Assembly: GCA_030267065.1 (NCBI GenBank)
Contig: JAJDJF010000007.1
Span: 1-46,732 of the forward strand
From: Desulfovibrio sp. OttesenSCG-928-C06
GTDB lineage: Bacteria > Desulfobacterota > Desulfovibrionia > Desulfovibrionales > Desulfovibrionaceae
Direction of reading: 5' to 3'
Length of the DNA stretch: 46,732 bases
In this document: positions 38,872 to 46,732 of the stretch, one piece after another
How positions within the stretch are numbered: position 1 is the first letter of the stretch
Layout of the letters: each line of letters starts with the position of its first letter
The notes under the pieces: model-generated
What the model was told of the DNA's origin: nothing
The model's input: only the letters and a program-made list of their open reading frames with translations
The model's database searches: none
Position numbers and translations under genes: made by a program

Positions 38872-41800
38872 CTACTCCGGATGCCACCCAGCCCGCACAC
38901 GCACGCGCTGTCCGGCCTTGTTGCTGAACAGTAGATGCCCATGCTCCAGCCCGTACAAAAACAGGTCGCGCGTAATTTCAACATCTTTGCGGCAATACTC
39001 GTAAATCTTGTCCAGACGCTGCTCTTTCCACCACTGCAAGGCTTGCAGGCCATCGGCGCTTTTTGGGGTGCCAAGCGTGGCACCGGCCAGATTGTCCAGC
39101 GATACCCGGTAGGATAGCTGTTCGTGCACCTTTACCAGCATGTCCAGCGTGGGCAGGGCGCGAAAATTGAAGCCCGGCGCATGCGGCTCCAGCACCGTAT
39201 AGTCAAAGCGCAGCAGGTTAAAGCCCACAACCAGTCCGGCAGTGCCAAGTTTTTGCGCCAGTTGTGGAATTTCGTCCTGCGCGTATCCGGTAAAGGTATC
39301 GCTACGCGAGTCGTAAAGAACAGCTACACTGACCCCCATGCGCGCGGCTTTGTGCCAGCCGCCAACCTCTGCGGCTGAGTGGCGGGTTTCCACGTCCAGC
39401 ACCATGAATCCGGCTGCTGGCGAGTATTCCGCGTTCTTTGCTGCGGCAGTCACTTCCACCGCGCCGGAAAAAGCTGACGCGGGCGTTTGGCTTTTTTGGC
39501 GCATTGCATCTGCGCTCTGGCGTTGCCTGTGATTCGCATCACTGTTGTCCACCCGCTCCGGCAGCCGGGAATCCTGCTCCGGCCCCTGCATGATGCGGGC
39601 GCTTTCGTTTGCGGCGTTTTCGCGGCTTGCAAGCTTGTAGACGCCATCCTGTTTTTCAAGCCCACCGGGAATTTCCTGCAGCATTTTTTCTGCCTCTGCG
39701 TGGTTTTGACCGCTTTCCTCAAGCATCATCTTCAGCAGCGTAACCGCGCCTTCCTTGTCTATGGGGCGGTTGCCCGAGCCACACTTGGGCGAGTGCACGC
39801 AGGACGGGCAGCCAAGTTCGCAGGGGCAGTCCTCCATTGCACGCAGAACATGGGCAAACAGTTCCGGCGCGATATCAAATGCGGCCCGCGATAGCCCCGC
39901 GCCACCCGGCATGCCGTCATAAATGAACACGGAAGGGTGGCCGGTCTGGGCATGCATGGGGGTGGAAATGCCGCCAAAGTCGTTGCGATCCGACATCACC
40001 ATGATCGGCAGGATGCCAATGGCGGCGTGCTCCAGGGCGTGGATGGAGCCCATAAAGTGCATGCGCATGGCTTCGAGTTTTTCCTGCGCGTTGCGCGGTA
40101 CCTGAAACCAGAGCCCTTCGGTTTCAAACACCTGCGGTGGCAGGTTTAGCGGCGTCACGCCCAGAAGCTGGCCGTTCTGGTTGGCGCGTTTTTCGTAGCC
40201 GGTAACAGTGTCGGTTATGCGCAAGCGCCCACTGCGTACCGCCATTCCACCAACCCGGCGCGAATCCTCAAGGCTGAGGATATCTGTATCCTTATGGCTG
40301 CGTGTGCGCGTATACCACGATGGCCTGAACGGACGGGCCAGAGCGCGGCCGCCGGGCAAATCCAGCTCAAATACCTCAAAATGCCGCCCCATGTGCAGGT
40401 AGATGGAGCCGGGGTGCGCCTCGCGCAGGGCGCGTGCTCCGTCCACTACCCCGATTAGCTCGCCTTTTTCCGTTTCAATGCTGACGCTGCTGCCTGAGCC
40501 GCGCAACGAAACATGACGCTGCGGCCTTTTGCGCGCTGCCAGCAGTTCGCTGCCGTCCGCACTGCGTAGAAGCAGACCGTTACGCTCAAGCTTGACGATG
40601 CTCTCCTGCACGGTTCCGTTCATCCAGCCGGCGTCCGGCATTCTATCCGGGCGCAGCGGCAGTTCGGCGGCGGCGCATTCCAGATGGCGCTCCAGAATGA
40701 CCGGGTTATCCGGGTTTAGCACCGCTTTTTCCGGCGGGCGGTTAAAAAAGTCCTTGCTGTGCCGCACAATGTACTGATCCAGCGCGTCTTCCCCCGCAAT
40801 CAGCACCACTGCCGATTCCTGACTACTACGCCCAACACGCCCGCCGCGTTGCAGGGTGGACATCACAGTGCCGGGATAGCCCACCAGAATGCAGAGATCC
40901 AGATTGCCGATATCTATGCCCAGTTCCAGCGCGCTGGTCGAAATCACAGCCAGAAGCTCGCCGGAAGACATGCGCTGTTCGATTTCCCGGCGTTCTTCCG
41001 GCAGAAATCCGGCGCGGTAGGCGCTGATTTTGTCTGAATAGGGGCCGGATTGCTCGCTGGCCCACAGGCTGATGAGTTCGGTCATGCGGCGCGACTGACA
41101 GTAGACAATTGTGCGCAGGTTGCGGGCCAGAGCGGATTTGAGCAGCTTGATTGCCACAGATGAAGGGCTCTCAAGCGGGTTCATGAAGATGTAGTGCCGC
41201 TTGCCTTGCGGCGCGCCGCTTTCCAGCACCGGCACCGGCTGGCTTGCGTGATTCCGCGCGTTGTTATGGCCGGTCAGGTTGGTGGTCAGCTCCACCGGAT
41301 TGCCCACAGTAGCCGAACAGAAGGCGAAGGCCGGAGATGAGCCGTAATGGGCCGCCACACGCTGGAGACGCCGGAAAACCTGCGCCATGTGCGAGCCGAG
41401 CACTCCACGGTAGGTGTGTACCTCGTCCACCACTACCAGCGACAGCCCGGCAAATAGCGTGGCCCACAGGTGATGGTGCGGCAGCAGTGACAGGTGCAGC
41501 ATTTCCGGGTTGGTCAGGATAACCTGCGGCGGGTTTTCGCGTATCTTTTTGCGAAAATGCGCAGTGGTGTCGCCGTCGTAAACAGCGGCCTGCGGGCGGG
41601 CATCTTCAGGCCAGGGGGCAGTCATGGCACGGAAGGAGGCCAGCTGATCCTGCGCCAGAGCCTTCAGGGGAAAAAGAAACAGGGAACGTGCATCCGGGTC
41701 GTGCAGGCAGCGCTCGATTACCGGCAACGTGTAAATAAGGGACTTGCCGCTGGCAGTTGGCGTTGCCACCACCACGTTTTGTCCGGCGCGCAGGGCGTCT

Positions 41801-42186
41801 ATGGCTTGTGCCTGATGGCTGTAAAGGCTGGAGAACCCCATACCTTCAAATATTCTGTCCATGGCGCGCGGCCAGGGGCGGGCAGTCTGGGCGTATTCGG
41901 CATCACGTTCCGGCAGGATCGTATGGCTGGTGATTTGCGGGCCGAGTTTTTCAGAGGCCTTCAGGGCGCTGATGTATTCCGCGATGGAGCCGGTTCGCTT
42001 GACCAGTTCTTTGGAGCGTGCGTGCCTTGTTGATTCATTGAAGCTTGCGCTTACGGCTGATTCTTTGATGTCTCCGCTTCGGGCAAACTCTGTGGAATCT
42101 CCGCACCCGGCAGTTTCAGAAACGCTTTTTGCGCTGCGGGCGGCTTTGTCGCAGGCTTGGGATTTTTTTGGGGTAGAGCGTTTCAT
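38872..42186 (-). CDS. MrfA-type DExH helicase fused to a MrfB-type DEDD exonuclease
   Basis: 1104 residues from ATG 42186 (a GTG at 42204 is possible). The N-terminus (1-60) is Ser/Ala-rich and disordered-looking. Superfamily 2 helicase motifs follow: Walker A TPTASGKS (142-149), DEVH (254-257), FCSATVGNP, and motif VI QRGGRVGRS. The DUF1998 region ends in a metal-binding cysteine set, CPCELGCPSC and PKCGSG (about 787-805). After a low-complexity linker (about 850-920) comes an RNase H-like exonuclease: LDVET (Asp931, Glu933), GFNLLRFD (Asp995) and YCRKDVE (Tyr1064, Asp1068), a complete DEDDy signature. In B. subtilis these activities are separate proteins, MrfA (YprA) and MrfB (YprB), which repair mitomycin C adducts. 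It likely processes bulky DNA damage. Confidence 0.88.
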   Translation of the reverse strand: MKRSTPKKSQACDKAARSAKSVSETAGCGDSTEFARSGDIKESAVSASFNESTRHARSKELVKRTGSIAEYISALKASEKLGPQITSHTILPERDAEYAQTARPWPRAMDRIFEGMGFSSLYSHQAQAIDALRAGQNVVVATPTASGKSLIYTLPVIERCLHDPDARSLFLFPLKALAQDQLASFRAMTAPWPEDARPQAAVYDGDTTAHFRKKIRENPPQVILTNPEMLHLSLLPHHHLWATLFAGLSLVVVDEVHTYRGVLGSHMAQVFRRLQRVAAHYGSSPAFAFCSATVGNPVELTTNLTGHNNARNHASQPVPVLESGAPQGKRHYIFMNPLESPSSVAIKLLKSALARNLRTIVYCQSRRMTELISLWASEQSGPYSDKISAYRAGFLPEERREIEQRMSSGELLAVISTSALELGIDIGNLDLCILVGYPGTVMSTLQRGGRVGRSSQESAVVLIAGEDALDQYIVRHSKDFFNRPPEKAVLNPDNPVILERHLECAAAELPLRPDRMPDAGWMNGTVQESIVKLERNGLLLRSADGSELLAARKRPQRHVSLRGSGSSVSIETEKGELIGVVDGARALREAHPGSIYLHMGRHFEVFELDLPGGRALARPFRPSWYTRTRSHKDTDILSLEDSRRVGGMAVRSGRLRITDTVTGYEKRANQNGQLLGVTPLNLPPQVFETEGLWFQVPRNAQEKLEAMRMHFMGSIHALEHAAIGILPIMVMSDRNDFGGISTPMHAQTGHPSVFIYDGMPGGAGLSRAAFDIAPELFAHVLRAMEDCPCELGCPSCVHSPKCGSGNRPIDKEGAVTLLKMMLEESGQNHAEAEKMLQEIPGGLEKQDGVYKLASRENAANESARIMQGPEQDSRLPERVDNSDANHRQRQSADAMRQKSQTPASAFSGAVEVTAAAKNAEYSPAAGFMVLDVETRHSAAEVGGWHKAARMGVSVAVLYDSRSDTFTGYAQDEIPQLAQKLGTAGLVVGFNLLRFDYTVLEPHAPGFNFRALPTLDMLVKVHEQLSYRVSLDNLAGATLGTPKSADGLQALQWWKEQRLDKIYEYCRKDVEITRDLFLYGLEHGHLLFSNKAGQRVRVRAGWHPE

Positions 42187-42361
42187 CCGGGTAAAATATA
42201 ACACGAGCCCCCATACGGCAAGGACTGTGAGTTCCGGATAGTGGCCCTGCCTGTTAGTATGTCCGGCTTAAAGCGGAGCCAATATGATGCTGCATGATAG
42301 TCTGGAACAGGCGCGAATAAAGGCAGATTCAGGCCAAGCTTCTATCGTGTCTGGGCGATGT

Positions 42362-42415
42362 TACGCACAACAAGAAACGGCAGCTTTTTACGGCTACCGT
42401 TTCTTGTTGTGCGTA
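42362..42415. repeat. 22-bp near-perfect inverted repeat between the Cys-rich membrane gene and the helicase gene
   Basis: Arms 42362-42383 and 42394-42415 pair over 22 positions with a single mismatch; loop of 10 bases. Neither side has a T-run, so it is not a standard terminator. It lies 24 bases after the end of the gene at 42440-43003 in the direction of that gene's transcription and about 160 bases before the helicase gene. Confidence 0.8.
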
Positions 42416-42439
42416 TATTTTAGTGGAAGAATTTTCAGA

Positions 42440-43003
42440 TTATGCAAGGGCCGGTTGCTTGCTCTCGCTTTTTTCGCGGCAGGCAGAGCAGGCCGGACGT
42501 GCGCCGCACGGGTATTCGCCCGGCTCCTGACCGGGGCCGCGCAGGGCGTTACGCAATGCATCGCGCTCGCAGGCTTTGGCGCTGGTGTAAATGCAGTCTT
42601 CATGCCCGTCAGGATTGTGGATGGTCAGGTAATAGCCATGCATTCTGGCGTTAGGCTCAAAGCTGAATTTTTCGCAGCAACTGTCGCGGTTGAAGCGCAG
42701 GGTGGAGCCGTCCAGCATTCTGACAACGAGCAGCTCATCGGTGATATCAATCTGCGCGGCAGCCTTCTTTTTTAGCTCAATCATGCGCCGGTAGGCCAGC
42801 GGATCGACCAGATAGAAGAACAGCCCGGCAATGACGGCTGATAGGGCAAAGGCAACAATGCAGTTGATCAGGTCATTGCCGGCCAGCGCCACCAGTAAGG
42901 CACCAGCAAGTGCCGCCAGCACGGTGAGGATAACGCTGCTGTGCAGGGCTTTTTTGATTGCGTGCGAAAAAACATCCGGAAATTGCAAACTGAGTTTGCT
43001 CAT
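42440..43003 (-). CDS. Small membrane protein with Cys-rich cytoplasmic part, unknown function
   Basis: 187 residues: two transmembrane helices (about 23-41 and 46-66) separated by a short loop containing GNDLIN, then a soluble domain (75-155) predicted to face the cytoplasm because of the following YRRMIELKKK. Seven cysteines are in the soluble part: Cys109-Cys110, Cys137, Cys145, and a C-terminal group Cys166, Cys172, Cys175. The DELLVVRMLDGSTLRF segment looks like a small beta-rich ligand or PH-like unit. AGGAGAG precedes the ATG. I do not recognise a family; a membrane-associated metal- or redox-responsive protein is only a possibility. Confidence 0.75.
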   Translation of the reverse strand: MSKLSLQFPDVFSHAIKKALHSSVILTVLAALAGALLVALAGNDLINCIVAFALSAVIAGLFFYLVDPLAYRRMIELKKKAAAQIDITDELLVVRMLDGSTLRFNRDSCCEKFSFEPNARMHGYYLTIHNPDGHEDCIYTSAKACERDALRNALRGPGQEPGEYPCGARPACSACREKSESKQPALA

Positions 43004-43072
43004 AACTCTCTCCTGACTCCCTTTAATCTTGTTTGCCTCAAGATTTGTTTTACCGAGTCATGTTCAGAAATG

Positions 43073-43102
43073 ATCATATATAAAATATTCATGAATTGGC
43101 AA
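43073..43102 (-). promoter_or_regulatory. Promoter of the Cys-rich membrane gene
   Basis: Leftward TTGCCA (43102-43097), 18-base spacer, TATGAT (43078-43073). The leader of about 60 bases contains a 7-bp hairpin AATCTTG/CAAGATT (43025-43031 and 43039-43045). The rest of 43103-43367 is AT-rich without a gene. Confidence 0.45.
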
Positions 43103-43367
43103 TAACATTTTTTTACAACAATATTACGCTACTTTGAAGTTGTTGTTTCAGTTTGTAGTCTGCAAGCGTATGGCTTGGTAAAAATGTCTGTCTGTTTCTA
43201 GTGTCAATGCTGGGTCATGTTATTGTTTTGATTACATATGGCGTAACTATGTTGTGACAGAAAAAGAACAGACATGTGCTGCGCTTTATCTTTTGCTCCT
43301 GTACCGGACCTGTTTTTTTGCGGTCTTGAACAGTGGTTATGCTATTTGCGCAGTGCCTTGTTGCAAT

Positions 43368-43399
43368 AAAAAAATATCCCGCCATATTAGCGGGATATT
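43368..43399 (-). terminator. Terminator of the tyrosine phosphatase gene
   Basis: Leftward stem AATATCCCGC (43399-43390) with complement (43382-43373), 7-base loop, followed by a run of T (43374-43368). Confidence 0.85.
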
Positions 43400-43470
43400 A
43401 GTGCTTTTTGATGTTTTTCTTTAATTAATTCAGTGTGATGGGTGCGCAATGTAAAGGCGTATGCAGCAGC

Positions 43471-44241
43471 TTATACAAGATACATTTCGCGCAGTTTGCG
43501 CAAGTCCACGTCCAGCACTTCGGCAAGGTAGGCTTCCAGCCCGCCGGGGTAGCGGGCAATAATTTCCAGAGCTGTATGCAGATATTCAGGGCGCACCCGG
43601 AAAACTTCCTCGTCCGGGTACTTGCTGGCAAGATTGGCATTTGACTCAAGATAGTTTTCCAGAACGGTTTCCATATCCACCCCAAGACCAAGCAAAAACA
43701 GCGCGGAAGCAAGCCCTGTGCGATCTTTGCCTGCCGAGCAGTGAAAGAGCAGCGGAAGGTTTTCTGTATTCTGGATCAGACCGAAAAATTTGCGGAACTG
43801 TTTGGTGCATTCAGTGTCGGTTACGAGTTCCTCGTATATTTTGACCATCAACCCGCGCACTTCTTCACGCGTGCTTGCGGACATGAACAGTTCCTTGCTC
43901 AGGCTGCCGGGCTGGATAGCAAAATGGTAATGCTCGCGCACTGATTGCGGCACCCGGTCCGGCGCGCCTGCAACTTCGTTATGCGTGCGAAAGTCCACTA
44001 TGGTCAGCAGCGGAATGTCCGAAAGTGTATCCAGATCGGAATCGGACAAGTCCTTGAGATCGTCAGAGCGGAACAGTTTACCTTTTACGGTGTGTTTTCC
44101 GTCATATCCGGCATAACCGCCAAGATCCCTGATGTTGTAGCCGCCTTCAAGGTTCAGCAGACGTTCGTTTTCCTGTTTGGCCCCAGACATGGTTGCGGCC
44201 TGTGTCGTTTGAGCCGCGCGATTGTTTTTCATGTTGTTCAT
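43471..44241 (-). CDS. Tyrosine phosphatase of the LipA/MptpB type
   Basis: A 256-residue member of the Y_phosphatase3 family. The P-loop is HCSAGKDRTG (His167, Cys168, Arg174) with Lys172 in the third variable position, as in the broad-specificity enzymes (MptpB, Listeria LipA) that can also use phosphoinositides. NIRDLGGY (36-43) is the family N-terminal motif and VDFRT with Asp83 may act as general acid. No signal peptide is seen, so it would be cytoplasmic in contrast to the secreted pathogen enzymes. GAGAG precedes ATG 44241. It stands alone between terminators; the natural substrate is unknown. Confidence 0.88.
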   Translation of the reverse strand: MNNMKNNRAAQTTQAATMSGAKQENERLLNLEGGYNIRDLGGYAGYDGKHTVKGKLFRSDDLKDLSDSDLDTLSDIPLLTIVDFRTHNEVAGAPDRVPQSVREHYHFAIQPGSLSKELFMSASTREEVRGLMVKIYEELVTDTECTKQFRKFFGLIQNTENLPLLFHCSAGKDRTGLASALFLLGLGVDMETVLENYLESNANLASKYPDEEVFRVRPEYLHTALEIIARYPGGLEAYLAEVLDVDLRKLREMYLV

Positions 44242-44587
44242 CGGCTCTCATTAATAGCAACCGCATAAAGATACAACAGTCTTGTTGCGCTTATTGCGTT
44301 TTTTTTGTGTTGCTCTGACGACTTCCGGTTATTTTCAAAATAATACGGTCTTTTTGCAGGTCGGATTATAGAGTACCCCAATCTGAAATGTCCGGCAGTA
44401 ACTTGGCTTAAAGCTCCTGCAAAATGCTGCGAGGTGGTTTGCTTGACCGTTAAGCTGCAATCAGTGGCGTTAATAGTTGCCAGAGTGTTATAGCCTGCTG
44501 CTGACCGCTGGCGCGCTGAACAGGAATATATGCTTTTATAATCGCACAGGTTTCTGTATATTGCTGTTCACAGTAAAGGAGGCGTTG
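44242..44587. other. Divergent intergenic region before the alcohol dehydrogenase gene
   Basis: 346 bases without a gene. A perfect TATAAT (44537-44542) lies 45 bases before the dehydrogenase ATG but has no -35 element, which could mean activator-dependent transcription. Confidence 0.45.
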
Positions 44588-45769
44588 ATGCGTGATTTTT
44601 CTTTCCATTCCCCCACCAAGTTGATTTTTGGTCAGGGAAAAGCGGATGTGCTGGCAGATGAGCTCAAGGCTTCTGGCATCGGCAGGGTGCTCTTGCTGAC
44701 CGGTAGCCGTTCTGTTTTTTCATCTGGGCTTTATGATAAAATAACCGGCCAGCTTACCGCAGCCGGTATTCATTGGGAAACCGTCAGCGGCGTGCAGCCC
44801 AACCCCAAGCTGGGCAAGGTGCGCGAAGCGATTCTGGCCGGGCAGAAGATGCAGGCCGAAGCCATTGTGCCCGTGGGCGGCGGCAGTGTTTTTGACGCGG
44901 CTAAAGCAGTAGCAGTGGGCATCCCCGCAGAAAAGGACATCTGGGTAATCATCTCCCGCAAGCTCCCGGTGGACAAGGCAGTGCCCATTTACGGCGTGCT
45001 TACTCTTTCCGGCACCTCCAGCGAGATTAACAGCGGTTTTGTCATCACCAATGAGGAAACGCACGAAAAGCTCTATCTGGCTACTCCGCACACCTCGCCA
45101 AAGGTGGCGATAGTAGACCCGGCGCTGCAATTCTCCGTTCCGCGCAAGCAGGTGCTTTCTGCCGGGTTTGACGCGCTCACCCATATTCTTGAGGCCTATT
45201 TCGGCGGGTTTGATACATCGCCGGTGATTGTGGAAGGCTGCGAATCCATGGCCCGCAGCATCATCCGCTGCCTGCGCGCTCTGGCTGCCGATGAGGACAA
45301 GTTGCAGGATTACGCGGTGCGTTCTGAACTGGCCTTTTGCAGTGTGTATGCGCATAGCGGTTGGGCTAGCGTCGGCAAGGGCGTGCGCGGCGATTTTTCA
45401 TCCCACCCCATCGCCCACGCCGTTGGGTCGCTGTATGACGTCCCGCACGGGATTTCGCTTGGTGTGGTTATGCCTGCATGGATGCGCTTTGTGTACGAGC
45501 AGGGGCTGTGTCAGGAGATTTTTACGCGTCTTGCCACGCATGTGTTTGAGTTGACCGACGCGGACAGCAACGACCTTGGATATGCCGGAGCCTATGCCCT
45601 GAGCGAACTGATAAAGGAAATGGGCCTGCCCGCAAGCCTTGGTGACCTCAAGATTGAGCGCGACGACATCCCGCGTATTGCCGAGCTTGCCAGCCGTACG
45701 CTGCCGTTTGGCTGCGCCATGGAGATGGATCTTGAACGCATTACCAAAGTTTTGGAACACGCCTGTTAG
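44588..45769 (+). CDS. Iron-containing alcohol dehydrogenase (butanol dehydrogenase-like)
   Basis: A 393-residue cytoplasmic group III alcohol dehydrogenase. It starts MRDFSFHSPTKLIFGQG, the typical opening, has the nucleotide motif VPVGGGSVFDAAKA (about 95-108) and the four metal ligands Asp195 and His199 (GFDALTHILEAY), His277 (HPIAHAVG) and His287 (DVPHG). It belongs to the BdhA/YqhD-like branch that reduces aldehydes with NAD(P)H. The exact substrate cannot be read from the sequence. AGGAGG lies four to ten bases before the ATG, which decides this start over one at 44477. Single gene. Confidence 0.93.
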   Translation: MRDFSFHSPTKLIFGQGKADVLADELKASGIGRVLLLTGSRSVFSSGLYDKITGQLTAAGIHWETVSGVQPNPKLGKVREAILAGQKMQAEAIVPVGGGSVFDAAKAVAVGIPAEKDIWVIISRKLPVDKAVPIYGVLTLSGTSSEINSGFVITNEETHEKLYLATPHTSPKVAIVDPALQFSVPRKQVLSAGFDALTHILEAYFGGFDTSPVIVEGCESMARSIIRCLRALAADEDKLQDYAVRSELAFCSVYAHSGWASVGKGVRGDFSSHPIAHAVGSLYDVPHGISLGVVMPAWMRFVYEQGLCQEIFTRLATHVFELTDADSNDLGYAGAYALSELIKEMGLPASLGDLKIERDDIPRIAELASRTLPFGCAMEMDLERITKVLEHAC

Positions 45770-45956
45770 GTGCTGCCTCTAAATTGTCTTTTAGTCCGCA
45801 GGCAACGCTGCTTCAAGCAGGCTTGCCCTGTACGAAGCTTATGCATGTCTTGATACACTTCGCTTCGTCCAGAGTGCGCCTTTCTTGCCAGAGAACAAAA
45901 ATTCTCATTTAGAAGGCAGCACCTGGAAAAGGCTTTGCCCTCTGGATTACAGAATT

Positions 45957-45993
45957 AAAATAACGGGAGCGGATTTTCCGCTCCCGTTATTTT
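45957..45993. terminator. Bidirectional terminator between convergent genes
   Basis: 17-bp perfect stem (45957-45973 and 45977-45993) with a TTT loop and A/T-rich ends, so it can stop transcripts from either side. It overlaps the stop codon of the leftward gene by two bases. Nothing else is seen in 45770-45956. Confidence 0.88.
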
Positions 45994-46732
45994 AATTTGC
46001 GCGTACCAGATCGAAAACCGTGATTTCCGGCGGGGCCATAAAGCGCATGGGCGGCCCCCAGTAGCCAACTCCGTTGCTGACGTAGAGCAGGCTACGCCCG
46101 GCCTTTGCAGCAAGCTCGCTCAACCCTTGCTCCACATCCCGGTTGGCTCTTTTGGCAAACATGGTTCCGGGCCAGATTTGCCCGCCATGCGTGTGACCCG
46201 AAAGCTGGAGGTCGAACAGGCCTATTTCGTTCTGTTCCACATACGGGCGGTGCTTGAGCAGCAGGACGAACCTGCCTTGCTCCTGTCGCTTCAGCAGCTT
46301 GACGGTGTTAGCAGGGGCTTGCGGGTTGCGCGGCATGACCGGGTCATCAATCCCGGCCACGATGATTCCGGATTTATCTAGCACGGCCCGGTTTTCAAGT
46401 ATTTCAAGGCCGCTCTCGCGCATGAACTTTCTGGAATTGTCCAGCCCCCGGTAATACTCGTGATTACCCATGACGGCGTATTTGCCGTGAGTAGCCGGGA
46501 GCTCGCGCAGTATCTTCGCGTCTTCCGTGCGCTTCGCCATATTCGTATCCACCAGATCCCCGGTAACGGCGATGATATCCGGGCGCAGTTCGCGCACTTT
46601 GGCTTCTATTTTGCGCAGTTCTGCCGGGCCGATGCTGTCGCTCAGGTGGATATCGCTAAGTTGCAGCACGCGCACGCGTTCAACGCCATGCGGGAGCTTG
46701 GCGGTGGCTATTTGCACAATGTTGACGCGCAC
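45992..46732 (-). CDS. Calcineurin-like metallophosphoesterase, partial
   Basis: A leftward frame open at the right edge: 246 residues visible, N-terminus beyond the window. The five metallophosphoesterase motifs are in order: LSDIHLSD, GDLVD, GNHEYY, LKHRP and GHTHGGQ. This matches the YaeI/YkuE group of membrane-linked phosphodiesterases, in which transmembrane helices come before the catalytic domain; that part would lie outside. The C-terminus YVSNGVGYWGPPMRFMAPPE is also typical of the group. Confidence 0.9.
   Translation of the reverse strand: MRVNIVQIATAKLPHGVERVRVLQLSDIHLSDSIGPAELRKIEAKVRELRPDIIAVTGDLVDTNMAKRTEDAKILRELPATHGKYAVMGNHEYYRGLDNSRKFMRESGLEILENRAVLDKSGIIVAGIDDPVMPRNPQAPANTVKLLKRQEQGRFVLLLKHRPYVEQNEIGLFDLQLSGHTHGGQIWPGTMFAKRANRDVEQGLSELAAKAGRSLLYVSNGVGYWGPPMRFMAPPEITVFDLVRAN

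Overview
The window looks like chromosomal core genome of a sulfate-reducing deltaproteobacterium of the Desulfovibrio type (Desulfovibrionaceae). The evidence is the gene order (rpsB-tsf; mreBCD-mrdA-rodA followed by a bactofilin and an atpF'-atpF-H-A-G-D-C operon without the a and c subunit genes), the Desulfovibrio-type outer-membrane porin, the CstA-family carrier and moderately high GC. No prophage, insertion sequence, CRISPR array, tRNA or rRNA was found. The species cannot be fixed from the sequence alone.

Layout. 1-2203: a partial leftward ORF, a promoter, rpsB-tsf and a strong terminator. 2204-4137: a GC-rich pair of inverted intergenic repeats, then leftward tenA and a leftward Tat-exported nitroreductase-family gene. 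4573-7709: cstA facing a membrane-anchored HD-domain gene. 8091-11603: dnaE, the replicative polymerase. 11935-18296: the cell-elongation cluster mreB, mreC (apparent AUU start), mreD, mrdA (PBP2), rodA, then a bactofilin interrupted at a run of eight A. 18490-24548: the F1/stalk ATP synthase operon with a near-consensus promoter and a terminator. 24664-27150: leftward porin and a small two-CxxC protein. 27781-31864: mutL, a YhaM-like OB/HD ribonuclease gene overlapping tmk. 32034-32758: an orphan LUD-domain gene. 32831-32987: the SRP RNA gene (leftward) with its own promoter and terminator. 33087-34382: an orphan relative of the glycine/D-proline reductase B components. 34817-37783: a soluble hybrid histidine kinase. 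37843-43003: leftward DUF4422 gene, a large helicase-exonuclease fusion (MrfA-MrfB type) and a small Cys-rich membrane protein. 43471-44241: a leftward tyrosine phosphatase. 44588-45769: an iron alcohol dehydrogenase. 45992-46732: a partial leftward metallophosphoesterase.

How the parts fit. The elongation cluster supplies the actin-like scaffold (MreB), its membrane partners (MreC, MreD), the transpeptidase (PBP2), the glycosyltransferase (RodA) and a second polymer-forming cytoskeletal protein (bactofilin), a plausible shape module for a curved rod. The ATP synthase operon encodes the F1 head and the two-part (b, b') stator; the membrane a and c subunits must be encoded elsewhere. MutL, DnaE and the MrfA-MrfB fusion serve replication and repair, and Tmk supplies dTTP.

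Most noteworthy: the mreC start, the bactofilin A8 frameshift, the helicase-exonuclease fusion, the orphan reductase-B-like protein and a 22-bp near-perfect inverted repeat upstream of the helicase. I did not find a convincing wholly new multi-gene system; the accessory-looking genes (33087-44241) appear as single genes rather than one coherent cassette.
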